NCBI RefSeq assembly: GCF_014805685.1
Contig: NC_060890.1
Span: 19,032,500-19,096,499, forward strand
Length of the DNA stretch: 64,000 nucleotides
Source of the DNA: Silurus meridionalis
Lineage: Eukaryota; Chordata; Actinopteri; Siluriformes; Siluridae
Direction of reading: 5' to 3'
Under the pieces are notes generated by a model, which searched no databases, was not told the origin of the DNA, and saw nothing but the letters and a program-made list of their open reading frames with translations. Of the stretch, positions 1 through 12,390 are shown one piece after another; the first letter of the stretch is position 1; every line of letters begins with the position of its first letter. A program made the position numbers and the translations under genes.

Positions 1-2109
1 GACTGAGTGGGCAGTATTGAACATGATAGTTTAGAGTGAACAATAGGTTTACCATTTCACCATTTAGAAGACTTGTATATCTTCCATCGTTTGTCATTTT
101 GGCTGAAAATGTTCCGTGAAACATTAATTTAGACACCATAAAATAACCTATCATTATTATTATTATATAAACAAGAAGAAACTGAATGTTTATTACATGC
201 TTGATTTGTAAGGAGGTAATTGGTGTTCTTCAGAAAATAACATCCAGCCACTGCTTCAGCTAGATTATTATACTTCTAAAATGCAGGGGTATGCTGACCT
301 CCAAAAAAAAAAAAAAAAGCCTGTACATGCTCTACAGGCAATTTCAGATTACTGGTCAGCATGCACAATAAAACTTTTTTTCTCAGAAACAAATCTATAT
401 TAGATATTATGGTGCATGAAACTGATTTCTTTTACTGAATAATGTTTTTGCTTATTTATTTTTTTGCAGATAAATATAGAATAAAAGTGTGGAAAGCAGT
501 ATAGACAATGTGGAATCCTAATTCTACTCTTCCTCTTACTTCTCCTCTTGATGATAACAACAATAGTCACCGTTATTAACAAGAAAAAAGCATCAGTCAT
601 CTATTGACTTATCCTGGTTGTTATGAATCCATAACCAGTTCCAGGAACCATAAGTATTTGATTGATGCTGCTGTCCTGCAAATTTCAATAGAAAGTCTTA
701 TAATCCTTTTATGCTTTGCAGTCAAAAATGGAGCTCAAGTGGCTTAGATATTTGTCTAGAGGCACGAGTAATGAAAGAGGACTAACAAACTGATCTCTCT
801 GACTGAATATATATATATACTCTCTCTCAAACACCACTTCCCCACACATAGTTCTGTTTAATTGGCACTTTGTTGACCCTTTGTGTAGAAAAGTGCCATT
901 GGACAGAAGCAGCACATTTTTCTGAGTCTTTCAATTTGACAAATGTCTCCTTCTGCACTGCCAAGATTTCTTATTTACATTTAAGTGAACAGTCCATTAT
1001 GTGTACGGAATGGGCAGAAGAATAGGCAGGTCTTAAATGATTTCTCTGTGCCTAATAAATCAATAGATCTGTACTCCTGGGAGGGCAATAGCAATCTCAA
1101 TCTACCCTTTGTTGCTCAGGCACAGTGGGACTATTAAAAACTGGGGATATTTCACTGACAAATATGTACCCAACTTGTTGCATTATTCCAGAGAAATGTA
1201 AGAATTAAAAATGTTAACTACATAAAAATTTAAACATAATGGGGGCATAGTGTTGTAGAATTATTTTTTTTTTAATTAAAGAATGTCACTGCTTATAGAT
1301 ACAATTAATGTCATAGGAAATCCATGAAGCAAATTAGATCACGTTATTTTTTTTTTCACAGTTATAAGCAGTTTTTTTGGTACTGAAATAGATAAGGGAA
1401 GATAAAAATGCAGCTTGTCAACCATAAACCGTAAGGAATCCTTCTCCTAGGAGGATTTCCTGTGTCAGCATAAAAAAAAATGTCAGCAGACATGGCAACA
1501 TTTGCAGAGAGCAGTAGCTAACAAATCCAAATCAGTAGGCAAATCACAAAACAGAAAACAGGTCAGGTCAGGTGATGTCCAAACAGTATCCAAGGTCAAG
1601 GCAAAAATCTAGAAACAAGATAATACTATGGGGTCAAAGCCAGGAAACACCAAACATGAACAGAAGGCTTGGCAAGTCAGATGAATACACAGCACTAAGT
1701 GAATACTTTTCTAAGTAAAGTTGCACTCAGTAATTGGGTGACTCCTTCCCAATGCCGTTACTGCTGTTACCGACTATGCTTTATATAACTAAGTCTAAAA
1801 TGTGACATCTGCTTATGTTAATGAGATTATTAGTATGTTAATGATACAACCACACACCCTAAGGGGTTCATGTTTTATTTAAGGTACTATAAGCTGTGCA
1901 GCTAAATTGTTTTCTGAAAACATAGCAGTACTTTCCTCCAACACAAATGAATAAATGTGAAAAATTTCCATTTTAGGCATGACACATAAGAAAACCGACA
2001 GATCTGCACTATAAACTTCTCAATAGTAAGCTTTTGTTAAATTCCTGTTCTTTTCCCATAACATCCACATTTCATATACTCTTTATATATTAGCTTTAGC
2101 TACAAAAAT
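1..2109. other. AT-rich non-coding stretch
   Basis: No gene is visible here. The stretch has a poly-A run (303-318), short T-runs, a small (TA)n patch near 808 and ordinary AT-rich DNA. Positions about 1550-1860, with many GGTCA-type words, resemble a dispersed fish repeat that I remember but cannot classify. Short ORFs on the minus strand at 400-600 and 709-915 show no known domain. Confidence 0.5.
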
Positions 2110-3424
2110 AATATACCCCATGTCCCACCTCTGCACATGTCCAAACCATCTCAATCGGCCCTCTCTTGCTTTGTCTCCAAAACATCCTACATACGCTGTC
2201 CCTCTAATAAACTCATTTCTAATTCTGTCCATCCTCGTCACTCCCAACGAAAACCTCAGCATCTTCAGCTCTGCTACCTCCACTCTGCCTCCTGTCTTTT
2301 ACTCAATGCCACTGTCTCTAAACCATACAACATCGCAGGTCTCACCACAGTCCTATAAACATTCTCTTTTACTCTTGCAGATACCCTTCTATCACAAATT
2401 ACTCCTGCCACTCTTTTCCACACACTCCACCCTGCCTGCACTCTTTTCTTCATTTCTCTAATACACTCTCCATTACTTTGCACTGTTGACACCAATAACC
2501 TAAACCCCTCCCCCGTCCCCACCTCTTCTCCCTGCAATCGCACCACCCACTGCCCTCCCTCTTATTTACACACATGTAATCTTTCTTACTACTACTGACT
2601 TTCATTCCCCTTCTCTCCAGCCTGTACCTCCACCTCTCGAGGCTTAGAGAAACCTGCTCCCTACTCTCACCACAAATCACAATATCATTCGCAAATATTA
2701 TAGTTCACAGAAACTCCTGTCTGACCTCGTCTGTCAACCTGTCCATCACCACTAGAAACAGGAAAGGGCTCAAATCCGATCCTTGATGCTGTCCAACCTC
2801 CACCTTGAACCAGAATGTCGTTCCTACTGCCCACTTCACTGCTGTCACACTGTCCTCATACATGTCCTGCACCACCCTCACATACCACACTGCCACTCCT
2901 GACTTCCTCATACAATACCACAACTTTTCTCTCGGCACCCTGTCGTACGCTTTCTCTAAATCCACAAACACACAATGCAACTTCTTCTGACCTTCTCTAT
3001 ACTTCTCAATCAACATTCTCAAAGCATATAATGCGTCTGTGGTGCTCTTACTCAGTATGAAGCCATACAGATGGTATGAAGCTCACAGATGGTCACCTTT
3101 TCTCTTATCCTGGCTTCCACAACTCTTTCCCATAACTTCATGGTGTGACTGATCAACTTTATTCCCCTGTAGTTACTTCCTTATTCTTAAAAACCGGTAC
3201 CATTCCATAGGCATCCTCTCACCTTCCAAAATCTTGTTAAACAAGCTTGTTAAAAACTCCACTGCCATCTCTCCTAAACATCTCCATGCTTCTACCGGTA
3301 TGTCATCTGGTTCAACCAACTTTCCATTCTTCATCCTCTTAATTGCTGCTCTCACTTCCTCCTTACTAATATTATCCACTTCCTGCTTCACCATTTCCAC
3401 ACCATCCAACCTTTTCTCTCTCAT
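2083..3424 (-). pseudogene. RTE-like reverse transcriptase pseudogene
   Basis: The LINE polyprotein once copied element RNA into DNA at a nicked target site. Pieces lie in several frames. 3424-3173 carries the pre-RT segment. 3022-2705 carries the palm motif FVDLEKAYDRVPREKLWY, with its catalytic Asp still present, and then VGQHQGSDLSPFLF. 2680-2450, 2546-2274 and 2283-2083 carry the thumb and C-terminal part (SLGVTRMDRIRNE, RWFGHVQRWD). The second catalytic box, FADD in active enzymes, reads FAND: an AAT codon (complement of 2687-2689) replaces the first Asp. Frameshifts and the missing endonuclease make it non-functional. The family call is firm and the clade name less so. Confidence 0.85.
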
Positions 3425-3612
3425 TTTCCTTGTTCATCAGCTGTGGCGGTCGTTGGTAACCCGGGCCTTGAATTTCTGATTTGTGATCCGCACATTTGAT
3501 TTGGCACGTTTTACACTGGATTCCCTTCCCAACGCAACCCCTTCCCATTTATCCAGGCTTGGGACCAGCATTAAGAATGCACTGGCTTGTCAACCCTAAT
3601 AGCTGGGTTTAC
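2110..3612 (-). mobile_element. RTE-like non-LTR retrotransposon, truncated and internally deleted
   Basis: This is a LINE copy read right to left. Its 5' side (3490-3612) is non-coding leader-like DNA. The leader joins the pre-RT coding region at about 3440, so the endonuclease part expected in between is missing. The coding region then runs to about 2083-2110, where homology stops before the usual 3' end. The flank at 3629-3644 is a poly-A run. RTE-like is my clade assignment from remembered RT motifs. A Rex3/RTE-type relative is possible, and a curated repeat library would settle it. Confidence 0.8.
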
Positions 3613-3644
3613 TGTGTGTTAAAAACGTAAAAAAAAAAAAAAAA

Positions 3645-5255
3645 TTTTTAGGTACATTTAGAACAGATTAAAATGTGCAATTAATTTGCGATTAATCACA
3701 AGTTAACTCTTGACAATCATTCAATTAATTGCAATTCAATAATTTTTAATCGATTGACAGACCTATTTTATATGTATATATAAATATATTAATATACTTA
3801 TATAAGTATAAAAAAGTAGGACATCTTGCATGCTGATTATTATTGTGTTGGCCTTGTGAACTGGTTTAAATTAGCTGGAGAGATTGATCTGGCTCCAAAA
3901 CCTTCCCATCACTGAGCTATTCATAAATTTGAGAGACATTTTTATGTGTGTCACTACAGATTACGTGACCTAAAGTGTCAAGCTTGGGAGTACTCCACAG
4001 ACTGTTATTTATCCAGTGATTCATCAATGGCGAAAACATCTTGGTTTTTGATGTTCTATTACATAACTATGTTTAACCATGTATACCTAAACACAAAGGT
4101 AATTTACACTGAGCATTAGGTCTGGAAATTGAAAGTAGAATCAAAGGTAATTTTTGGTCCATATAGTTATAGAATGCAATAAATCCAGAATTGAAAACAT
4201 GTCATAGTTTCACTATATTGTATTGATCTTATATGAACAATTAGCATGTGTTCAGTCTAAATAACTTCAGTATTGATGGAAACAAAATTAACTGCAGTTA
4301 AAGCCCATTGTGATTACTATACATGTTTCTTTGGTGTACAACATACAGATGCTGAGTTCGTATTCATTGTTAATCATTAATACCCATAAAGATTTTAGTT
4401 ACAAACCTACAAACTAGTTATACAAAAATGTGTAGTAAAGTAAATTCCAAAAAGCCTGCTTACATAGCAGATGAAACACTTTTGTTTGAAATGTCTTTAT
4501 ACCTATTTATTTTCAGAATGCCAATGGCCAACATGTCCTATTCTTCCTATACCTATTTAGGTACTATTGATCTTACACTTCATCATTTGCCAGAAGAGAA
4601 TATGATAGTGTTTTTTTCTGAGATTAAGAACCTAGTGTTTTTGCAGCTCTCTTTTTAAACTTGGTACTGTGGGGAAAAACACTCCTACCTAATGAGACAG
4701 TGTTGGACTAACATTACACTGCTGTTATCAAACAGCATCTGCACAAATAGCATCATATGCACCTAAGCTGTAATCCTCTACAGCTAGAAATTTCCATTTT
4801 TATAAGCATGATCTTAAATATTTTTAAGATCATGCAATCTAAATTGAGAGTACATTGTGCAAAATTCCCACATTAGCTCTAAATCAATCTTTTAAATAAA
4901 TGGAAGGTTAATTGGCCAAAAGTGAGTTGAGTGTTGATTGCTCAGGTTAACACATTACTTAATCTATTAAGTAATGTAAAAATGTATGTGGTATTTTCAC
5001 TGCATTAATGGAATACAATCAATTTAATCTCTTGCTAAAATATTCTTTCTCTTCTTTTCTTTGGGACTGAAATTAAGAGTATGCATAAAGTGAATGAAAA
5101 AACGAGTGGTGACAACAATTGTTAAAATTAAGTAAATGTAGCATACATTTTTAATGTATTTACTCACGTGATATGCAAACCATGAATCCAGCAAGAACAG
5201 GAGCCATTTTATAAAGCGTGGAGGTAAAGGTGGTGAAACTTTCTCAGAAAAGTTT
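3645..5255. other. Non-coding stretch with a small perfect hairpin
   Basis: AT-rich sequence with no recognisable gene. It contains a perfect 13-bp inverted repeat with a 4-nt loop at 4806-4835 (arm GCATGATCTTAAA). A 76-codon ORF at 4428-4658 matches nothing I know and is probably chance. Confidence 0.5.
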
Positions 5256-5258
5256 TAT

Positions 5259-5325
5259 CTTCTTCTTCTTCTTTTTCTTCTTCTTCTTTTTCTTCTTCTT
5301 CTTCTACTTCTTCTTCTTTATTTAT
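5259..5325. repeat. (CTT)n microsatellite
   Basis: An imperfect CTT array broken by T-runs and one CTA. It lies immediately left of the hAT end at 5333. Confidence 0.9.
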
Positions 5326-5332
5326 TTTTTAT

Positions 5333-5890
5333 CAGATGTGGGAAGTAATGACATACAAATACTTTGTTACTGTACTCAAGCAGATTTTTCTGGTATCAGT
5401 ATTTTACTGTTCTTCTAACTTTTTACTTTTACTAATTTTACTACATTTTTACAGAAATATTTGTTGTTTTCGCATTTTTAATTTTTAAACCAGATTTATT
5501 ACTTATCTATTATTACTTATTACATATCTATTTGGTGAAATGTCAATAATTTTTCTTCTTCTTGTTGTGTGCGGTTTTCAGCCCATCAACCTATTTCCTG
5601 TCATTGCGTGGCTTTTTCTATCCACTGGTGTATCATTTCCTGGTTCTTACACACCACAGGCGTAGACTATTTTTGAAGCTACAACAATCATGGCAGAAGA
5701 CCACAAGAAGTATGTGGTTAACGTGGATGAGACAGAGGGAGTCAGTGATGTAAACATGACTGAGAACAAAAACATTCCTGATCATCATCATCTTTTCTCT
5801 GAATGTATTCTACTTGGTGGATGTTCAGCCTTAATACATTAATTAGGTAACAACATTTTTTATACATTTTGTATTAATTTATTAATTAAG
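5333..5890 (+). mobile_element. hAT (Tol2-like) transposon copy, left end plus internal part
   Basis: Starts with CAGATGTGGGAAGTAATGAC, the CAGAGGTGGGAAGTAA-type terminus of Tol2-like hAT elements in fish, followed by the usual sub-terminal TACTGTACTCAAG and ACTTTTTAC words. About 500 bp inside, the sequence aligns to the copy at 40738-41423 in the opposite orientation. The shared part runs on past the ORF to about 5890. I could not find a right terminus, so the copy is probably truncated or its right end is too diverged. No TSD could be confirmed. Confidence 0.7.
5690..5842 (+). pseudogene. Possible N-terminal exon of a hAT transposase (50 codons)
   Basis: A short ORF, ATG at 5690 to TAA at 5840-5842, inside the hAT copy. 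It begins MAEDHKKYVVNVDETEG and continues through a PDHHHLF motif to ...GGCSALIH. The homologous copy at 41073-40946 keeps the same frame through (KKY.VNV.ETEGVSDVNM, PDHH.LF, GGCSA), but its ATG is AAG and its stop is earlier. Transposases of hAT elements often start with a short acidic exon before the BED zinc finger. That role is inference, because no zinc finger, catalytic Asp or splice partner is seen. Chance conservation within a young repeat family is the alternative. Confidence 0.35.
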
Positions 5891-6180
5891 GCTGCCAAAA
5901 TGCTAATTATTTTGAACGGTACTGGTTTTATTAACACGTGATTATTGGAGTGCGCAATTCTGTTTGACCTTTTTTTTATTAAAAATATGAATAAATAAAT
6001 ATAAAAGAGGCAAAATTAAAACCTTTTAAGCGCAACACATGTTTATTCACAATGTCCTTTCTTTACTCAGATAATAATAAATAAATAAACTCCCCCGAAA
6101 TTTTTTTTTTAATAAGTAAACATTTGGTTTACTGATGCGCAAGTGTCAAATAAGCACTAAAATCTGGCATGATGCACACA

Positions 6181-6540
6181 ATTAACCCTCAGGGGTTACA
6201 CCGGTGCGTTTTGTTTCATTTTTTCCTCATAATGCCAAAACGAACTTAAAGTACTCTGTCTTTTTTGATTGTACAGATAAAAGCAATACAACATTTGAAT
6301 CTGTAAAGGGTCTACTTTTATTTGTACACACTCATAATAACAACAAAATGCTGTGCTTTTGTAAAACAAAGAAAACAGACAGGGGGCGCTTTTTGCCCTC
6401 TCTGTCATCTCTCTTCACAGACACACAAAGTTATAAGAGGTACAGTATGTCTGGTATCACCTCATTAACCGTCTGTTTGGTAACATACAAGAATATTTTG
6501 TCATGTTTTATGTTGAGTTTGGTTTTCACGAATAATAGAC
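6181..6540. repeat. Possible TTAA-class DNA transposon edge (tentative)
   Basis: Begins TTAACCCTCAGGGG after AT-rich flank. The TTAA duplicated target followed by CCCT is typical of piggyBac/Kolobok-type MITEs, and a similar edge occurs at 55536. The opposite terminus was not found, and the DIRS-like fragment begins at about 6540. The ORF at 6204-6605 shows no known domain. Low confidence. Confidence 0.25.
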
Positions 6541-7095
6541 ATCTCGATGCTGGACTGCCGGCTGCGCTAATTGAGAGAAGAAACTGCCGAATGACATGCT
6601 TCTGAGCCTTGCGTGAGGGTGCTGGACCCAGCAGGTGAGGACAGTCTCCATACTCCCTGCCAGGTCCAACTGCGAGCCCCAGGTCTTTGAACGCCGCTTT
6701 GCCTCAGTGGAAGAGTTGCCAGAACAGCGAGGAGCGAGAGCACCCTGCTCAAAGAGTGCTCTCCAGGATAGACATAGACGTAAACGCAATCTACGCAGTC
6801 GGCTCCCCTGAGCAAGTGACACAAAACAGGGCTTACTCTTTGCAGTCACTTTCATTTTATATTATTTTGGACATTACTATTTACCATATAGACAAACACA
6901 CGTAGAGTGCTTCTTGAACAAAGAGAAGCTAGTGCCGGGTCCAATCCATGTGCTTTTATAGCTTCCTGGTCATGAAGTCACTCCGCCGATGACGCCAAGC
7001 TTTTCCATTGGACTGATAACACGTGATTCAGAGCGTGGACAATGCGAAGCGTTCCCAAAGTTGTTGACGCAGCTCAAGTTATTGAAGGGGAACTA
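6540..7095 (-). mobile_element. DIRS1-like retroelement, 5' terminal repeat and gag start
   Basis: Read on the minus strand, this begins with the DIRS terminal repeat (plus-strand AAGTTGTTGACGCAGCTCAAG near 7058-7078) and passes the leader. It ends in gag codons: STEAKRRSK within the frame 6855-6526. It aligns along its length with the 5' part of the element at 58695-60455: the terminal repeat, TAGCTTCCTGGTCATGA, and the CCGCTTTGCCTC gag start. Gag is truncated and everything downstream (pol, recombinase, 3' repeat) is absent. DIRS elements integrate through a tyrosine recombinase without target duplication, so the borders are approximate. Confidence 0.75.
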
Positions 7096-7639
7096 GCCTT
7101 ATGCTTGGATTATTTTTTATCAAAAAGAAACATGTGACAGTGAGTGAAATAAATGTTGCCATCCAACATTTCCCATTTAAATAGACAGGCAAGACTAACA
7201 GTCCAAAGTCAGTACCTATCTGCTTTGAAACTCTGAATGCCCATAAAAACGGGGCCCTTTGATTTCTTCCATTTCTAGGCCTAATATATGCAATTAATCT
7301 GAGTTAACCAAAAGAACTCCGCTACAAATTTTTCCAGAAGATTTTACTGGAGCTAGACAGTAGCAAACTTTCCCCAAAAATGATTTCTCTGAAGAACAAG
7401 CTGGTTAAAAGATGTTGCCATTTTGCATTCTGTTCGACAAAAATGAAACACGTCTTTGTTCTATGTTGTTAGTTTCACTTAACTGTTCCAAAGTTTTCCT
7501 TTTTGCCAAAGAAAAATTTAAATGACATATTGTGATCCTGTATTGTAACCTTTTTTGAGAAGTAGTCATTTTCATATTTTCAGTAGCAATGTTTAACAAT
7601 TTCAGAGCCAACGATGTTACTGTAAAAAAAAAATGCATT
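7096..7639. other. Non-coding stretch
   Basis: AT-rich with no gene seen. Its last part (from about 7600) looks like the decayed end of a unit preceding the tandem array at 7640. Confidence 0.5.
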
Positions 7640-8071
7640 ACTCATGTGGTTCCATATTGTTAGTCAGTATTCTTTTTTTCTTGCATTGTTTAAAAGTAAA
7701 TGTTAAAGAAATGTTATTCCTTTTTCCTATCAGTAAATAAAAAACCCAGTGTCATTTTTACAGTTACTGTTAAACAACAAGTCTTGCCTTACTTGTGTGG
7801 TTCACTTTGTGTTTACCTGTGCTAGAATTCTTTTTTGCATGTTTCAGAAGTAAATGTTGGAGAAACAGTGTTATTTTCTCAGCAGTAAAGCTTTAAAATC
7901 AATTTTCATTTATAATTACGGTTAAAAGAAAATGTAAATGTGTTAGTCTGCACTCATCTGGGTCAAAATTTTGTTTTATTAGCAAATAAGAAGTGTGTAT
8001 TTCTAAAGTAAATATTGGAGAAACATTAAACTTCTCTGTCCAGAATAAACAATGTTGTTGTTTTTTTTTCC
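7640..8071. repeat. Three diverged tandem units of about 120-160 bp
   Basis: Units start at 7640 (ACTCATGTGG), 7791 (ACTTGTGTGG) and 7952 (ACTCATCTGG). Each contains in order a TTGCAT or similar word, then AGTAAATGTT.AGAAA, a CAGTAAA or CAGAATAAA word and an A/T-rich tail. The third unit is shorter. A possible weak fourth copy begins at 8072 (ACTTACTTTG). Identity between units is moderate, so this is an old satellite or minisatellite patch, or an internal repeat of an unknown transposon. Confidence 0.6.
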
Positions 8072-11000
8072 ACTTACTTTGAGGTGTTTATTAAGATGGA
8101 TGTTAACTGCATGTTGCACATAACTGAATGTTAACAGTTTGGGTAATTTCATTTAATAGTTAAACAGTTATATTTTATGTTGCTTTATCACAATTATGTT
8201 GCTTTAATGTAAACAAGCTACATAAAAGCTTAAAGTTTAAATTTAAACAACTTGTAATTAATTGTCAAATACTATTGGTCTTACATAGTTTTTGAGTATT
8301 ACATTTGAGAATACTCAAACATTTGAGCTTATGGAACAAATATTTTCTTGTAATTTTTTACTTAAAACCTACATAAGTTGAATTTACATGAAAAGTGTGA
8401 TACAAAAATGGTGCATATATATTGTAAGTAAACCCAACACATCATTTTCTACAGTGTGCGTTGTTTGTTATTAAAGTTTATACCACCTTTAGCATTGCAG
8501 AATTCTTAAATATGATTGGTTAACAGGAATTTATTCATTATTATGAGCACAGACAGTACATTTCAGATTTATATTATCATATATTCCAATTTATTGTTGT
8601 ATATATTAAGGACTTATACAGACGGGTTTGATGGATGGTTGAAAAAACATGTAGGACTGATTAGATGGTGAACATGACATTGAGTTGAACATTTATTTAG
8701 CATTTCAGAAAGAAGTCTCCAGTGCCAGTGCTTTATGATCAGACACACAATCAGATAGCAATCAGACCTGGAAAGTTTTAAAGACGGACCACTTTCCCGT
8801 TTCTCTGTACCATGACAATCAGATTTCTTCTCTTTAGAAATTCTCATTAATTTTGAGAGAGGATGATGAGGTAAGGTTTTTTTAAATCTATTATAATAAC
8901 AGAATTATTCTATGTGGATTGTGCAAAACATTAAATGTAATTATACAGTACATGGTCAAAATATATAACATTACTCTTGATTACATTCAGCAAATTGATG
9001 TCATAAGAGGAATTAAACATTTCAGGATGTACGTGGTCACAATAACCTGTCTTGCCACATTTTACCACCCTGCTGTTGATAATTTTGATGATAATTAGCT
9101 CCTTCACTATGCTGTTACTAACACTATGTTATGTAAAGATTTAATTCCATACTTAAAAGATGCACAACATTAGACCCAGACCAAAACAAACCTTTTGCCT
9201 GTCTATATCAAGCTACATTTTGTGCAATAAATACTTTTACACACTGAACTCAAGGAAAATCAAATTTTCTTTTCATTTTGTTTACTAGAAACCATTCAGG
9301 GAAATTCTTCTTATCTTCTCTACTTCAATTCTGTGCACATTTCCAGACATAAATGGGTGTTCAGTGCGCAGCAATTATCCTGTCTCTCATGCAGCATCAG
9401 GGGGACTTTCTCATGGTGGCTTTCTGAACATTGCATCACAATAAGGGCTCTCACATGAGCCCCAAATTCCATTGTAAATATCAACACACAAGAGTCTAAT
9501 TAATCGTACAAGTGCAAACAGCATGTACGTTCACCAGCACATAGTATGGAATTCAAATTTTAAACCAGTGTACAGATCCCCAAAACAAAGCAAGATAAAG
9601 CAAGAAATCTGTGGAGCTATTCCATGAAAATCCATTAATAACACTTAATTGTAAGGTCCACAAATAAGAATTTATCAGTACTTATCAAATAATTACATAA
9701 TGATGAATTTACACATGCACTAATCCTTTCACATTAGGAAGTAATAAAGCATAATATATTAACAATCTCTGAGCCATACAGTATGTGAGTAGCTATTATT
9801 AATGACAATAGTTAAGTGCTAACATCTTAAGTTATTATGTTAATTAATACTGTGATTGCAATATTAATTATGATCATTTGCATTATTAATTAGCTTATCA
9901 TTAAAAGCTGCTTTAAGAAAATTGAACCAAAATCAACTCATCCTATTTGTCATGCTGGCATCTTGATTTTCAGGATCAAGCATGCACAGTTCATAGAGCC
10001 TCTATAAGAAACCCTCTCCCCGACATGCTTTTTCAGCAAGACTAAAAGAGATTGGATTCATTTTTTAGATTGAGAAAAGTCTTCAGAAGTTTTCTAAGAG
10101 CACTCCAGGATAGTGAACTTTCACAGGCAACAATATAAGATTCATTACCTTTTAAAAAGATAGAAAGGATGAAATTGCTTTCAGCTGAACAAACCACCTT
10201 GGAGATGAAATCTGGAGAATAATTATTAATTAACTGCCATTTTACTGCACAACAGGAACCATTCGCTGTCTCCCTGTAACAATTTCAATTTCATTTTCAC
10301 ACCACAGCAATGATTTATTGGCTGATGTTTATATGCAGCCACAGACAAGTAATCATTTAAACTCCAAACAGTGGAAAAATTACTGCTTTTCAGCACACAA
10401 ATCATAATAAATTGAATTTAAATAGCACATTTTAGGTTGTTCAGAAGTGAAGAGCAACAGATCATTCTTATTTGTTCCTTGTTTTGTTTTTAGGGCAATA
10501 AAATTTTCTTTTGAATTGCAGCTCAAAAAGTTGAATGAAACATTTTATAACTCTAACTGACATTGTTTATGCAAGTAATAAAATGCTTTGTGATGTTCTG
10601 TTATAGGAAAATTATCATTTATGAAATGGTGGGAGGCTTGTTACAACCCAACGAAGTAACAGCATCACTCAAATTATTGTATTTCTCTTATACCACTGCA
10701 ATTTACCAGAGATTATGATTTTGAATTAGGAATCAACAATGTGCCATAGCTTTTTAAAGCTTATTTTATATATTTTTTATATGATAAATTCCAAACTTTA
10801 ATTTCTTTCAGTAATGAAATAGGTTTTTTTGTCCAAACCCCTTCAAATTGTAAGAGCAAAGCACTTATTATTGCCGACGAGACTACATTTAAATTCATTT
10901 ATTCCTAATGAACTTAGACAGCTTGTTGTGTTCTTGCACTGATTCTGCTCATATCTTGAGTCCATGCATTACTCATGTGCGGGAGTGAACATGATAACTG

Positions 11001-12155
11001 GGAAATCAAAAAGTCAGTGTGTAAGACATGGACAGTCCCTGAGAGGATCTGAGTTCAGAAGAGCAGATGTCATCCAACACATCTATCCATGGTGGCTGCT
11101 GCATTGGTAGGCCTTCCTTGTGCCTTGTATTAGCCCGATTAATATGTCTCTGCATTCTACGTTACGGCTGAATGAAATACCGGTGACTTATCGACTTAAA
11201 TGTGAATGATTGCTCAAAGAGCACTGAGAGTACACCATCACTCATCATAACCTGCCAGAATTTGATTAAGGACATGGATTTTACTTTGTTTAACCTTTTA
11301 AAAAACCCTGTAAAGCCCATTTACAGTGGGTGTAGTAAGCTTTTCTAAAAGCTTCAAAATGTTAATGCAGGGATTAACTGAGAACACTGACACTATACTA
11401 GGAAAACATATTGACAACCTCTTTTAACTATAATGTCTGACAAGTCACACAAATTCTTGTTAAGCAATAACTCAATCAGTCAAATATGACCTTTGAATTA
11501 AAAAAAAAATCTCTGCGCATACAAGCTTAAAGAAATATGTCCTTAAATCGAATTTGTAGTCAAAGTGTTCTTGGCATAGGCTTGAATAAAAATACATACT
11601 TGTTTTTACGACACCGTGATCTCTACTTGGTAGACAATTCTGGTTTCATTTCTGCCTGTCATTTGATTTTGTCTCAATGGAGCTTTTATTATTTATTAAA
11701 TGGCATTTGGACAATAGGATCATTAGTAAGTAATATTTCACCATCCACAAGCCACTCATAAATCACTTATTCATGCCTAATTTGTGAGCTCTTGGGGCTT
11801 AAATTTCTTTAATAGGGTATATGATTCTTTTCCCAAAAGACTCATCAGTCCCAATCCAAATATCATATTACATTATAATCATATTAAATGTATTTTACAT
11901 CTCATTTAATGTAAGATAATGAACAATGCAAAATGGAAAACAATATTATGTTGTAATTATAAAAAAAGGAACTGTTAACATTTGTAATAGGATCCATGCT
12001 GTGTAATTTAACATTGGTGTAGGTTGGCAATGTCAAAGTACTAGTAGAACTTGAAAATGTCAGTAGAACTGACTAAAAAGTTCATTACACTGCTTACGCT
12101 CCTTTTTTTTTCTTTACCTTCCTGTTTAGACCTTAAGAATATTTGCATGTATACT
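8072..12155. other. Long unique-looking non-coding stretch
   Basis: I see no gene, transposon end or long simple repeat in these 4 kb. Parts such as 9300-9500, 9900-10350 and 11030-11250 are less AT-biased and contain homeodomain-type TAATTA words. They look like single-copy DNA that could hold conserved regulatory elements, but this cannot be tested here. ORFs at 8614-8847 (minus) and 11537-11761 have no recognised motif. Confidence 0.5.
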
Positions 12156-12159
12156 ATGC

Positions 12160-12226
12160 ATATATAATATATAGTATATATGTATATATAGTATATACAT
12201 ATGTATATGTATATATACGTATATAC

Positions 12227-12297
<71 letters not shown>

Positions 12298-12317
12298 CGT
12301 ATATATACATATATACG

Positions 12318-12387
<70 letters not shown>
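12160..12387. repeat. (TA)n microsatellite, interrupted
   Basis: About 230 bp of alternating TA with CA/GTA interruptions in its left half and near 12290-12325. The several ORFs across it (Tyr/Ile repeats) are translations of the repeat and not genes. Confidence 0.97.
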
Positions 12388-12390
<3 letters not shown>

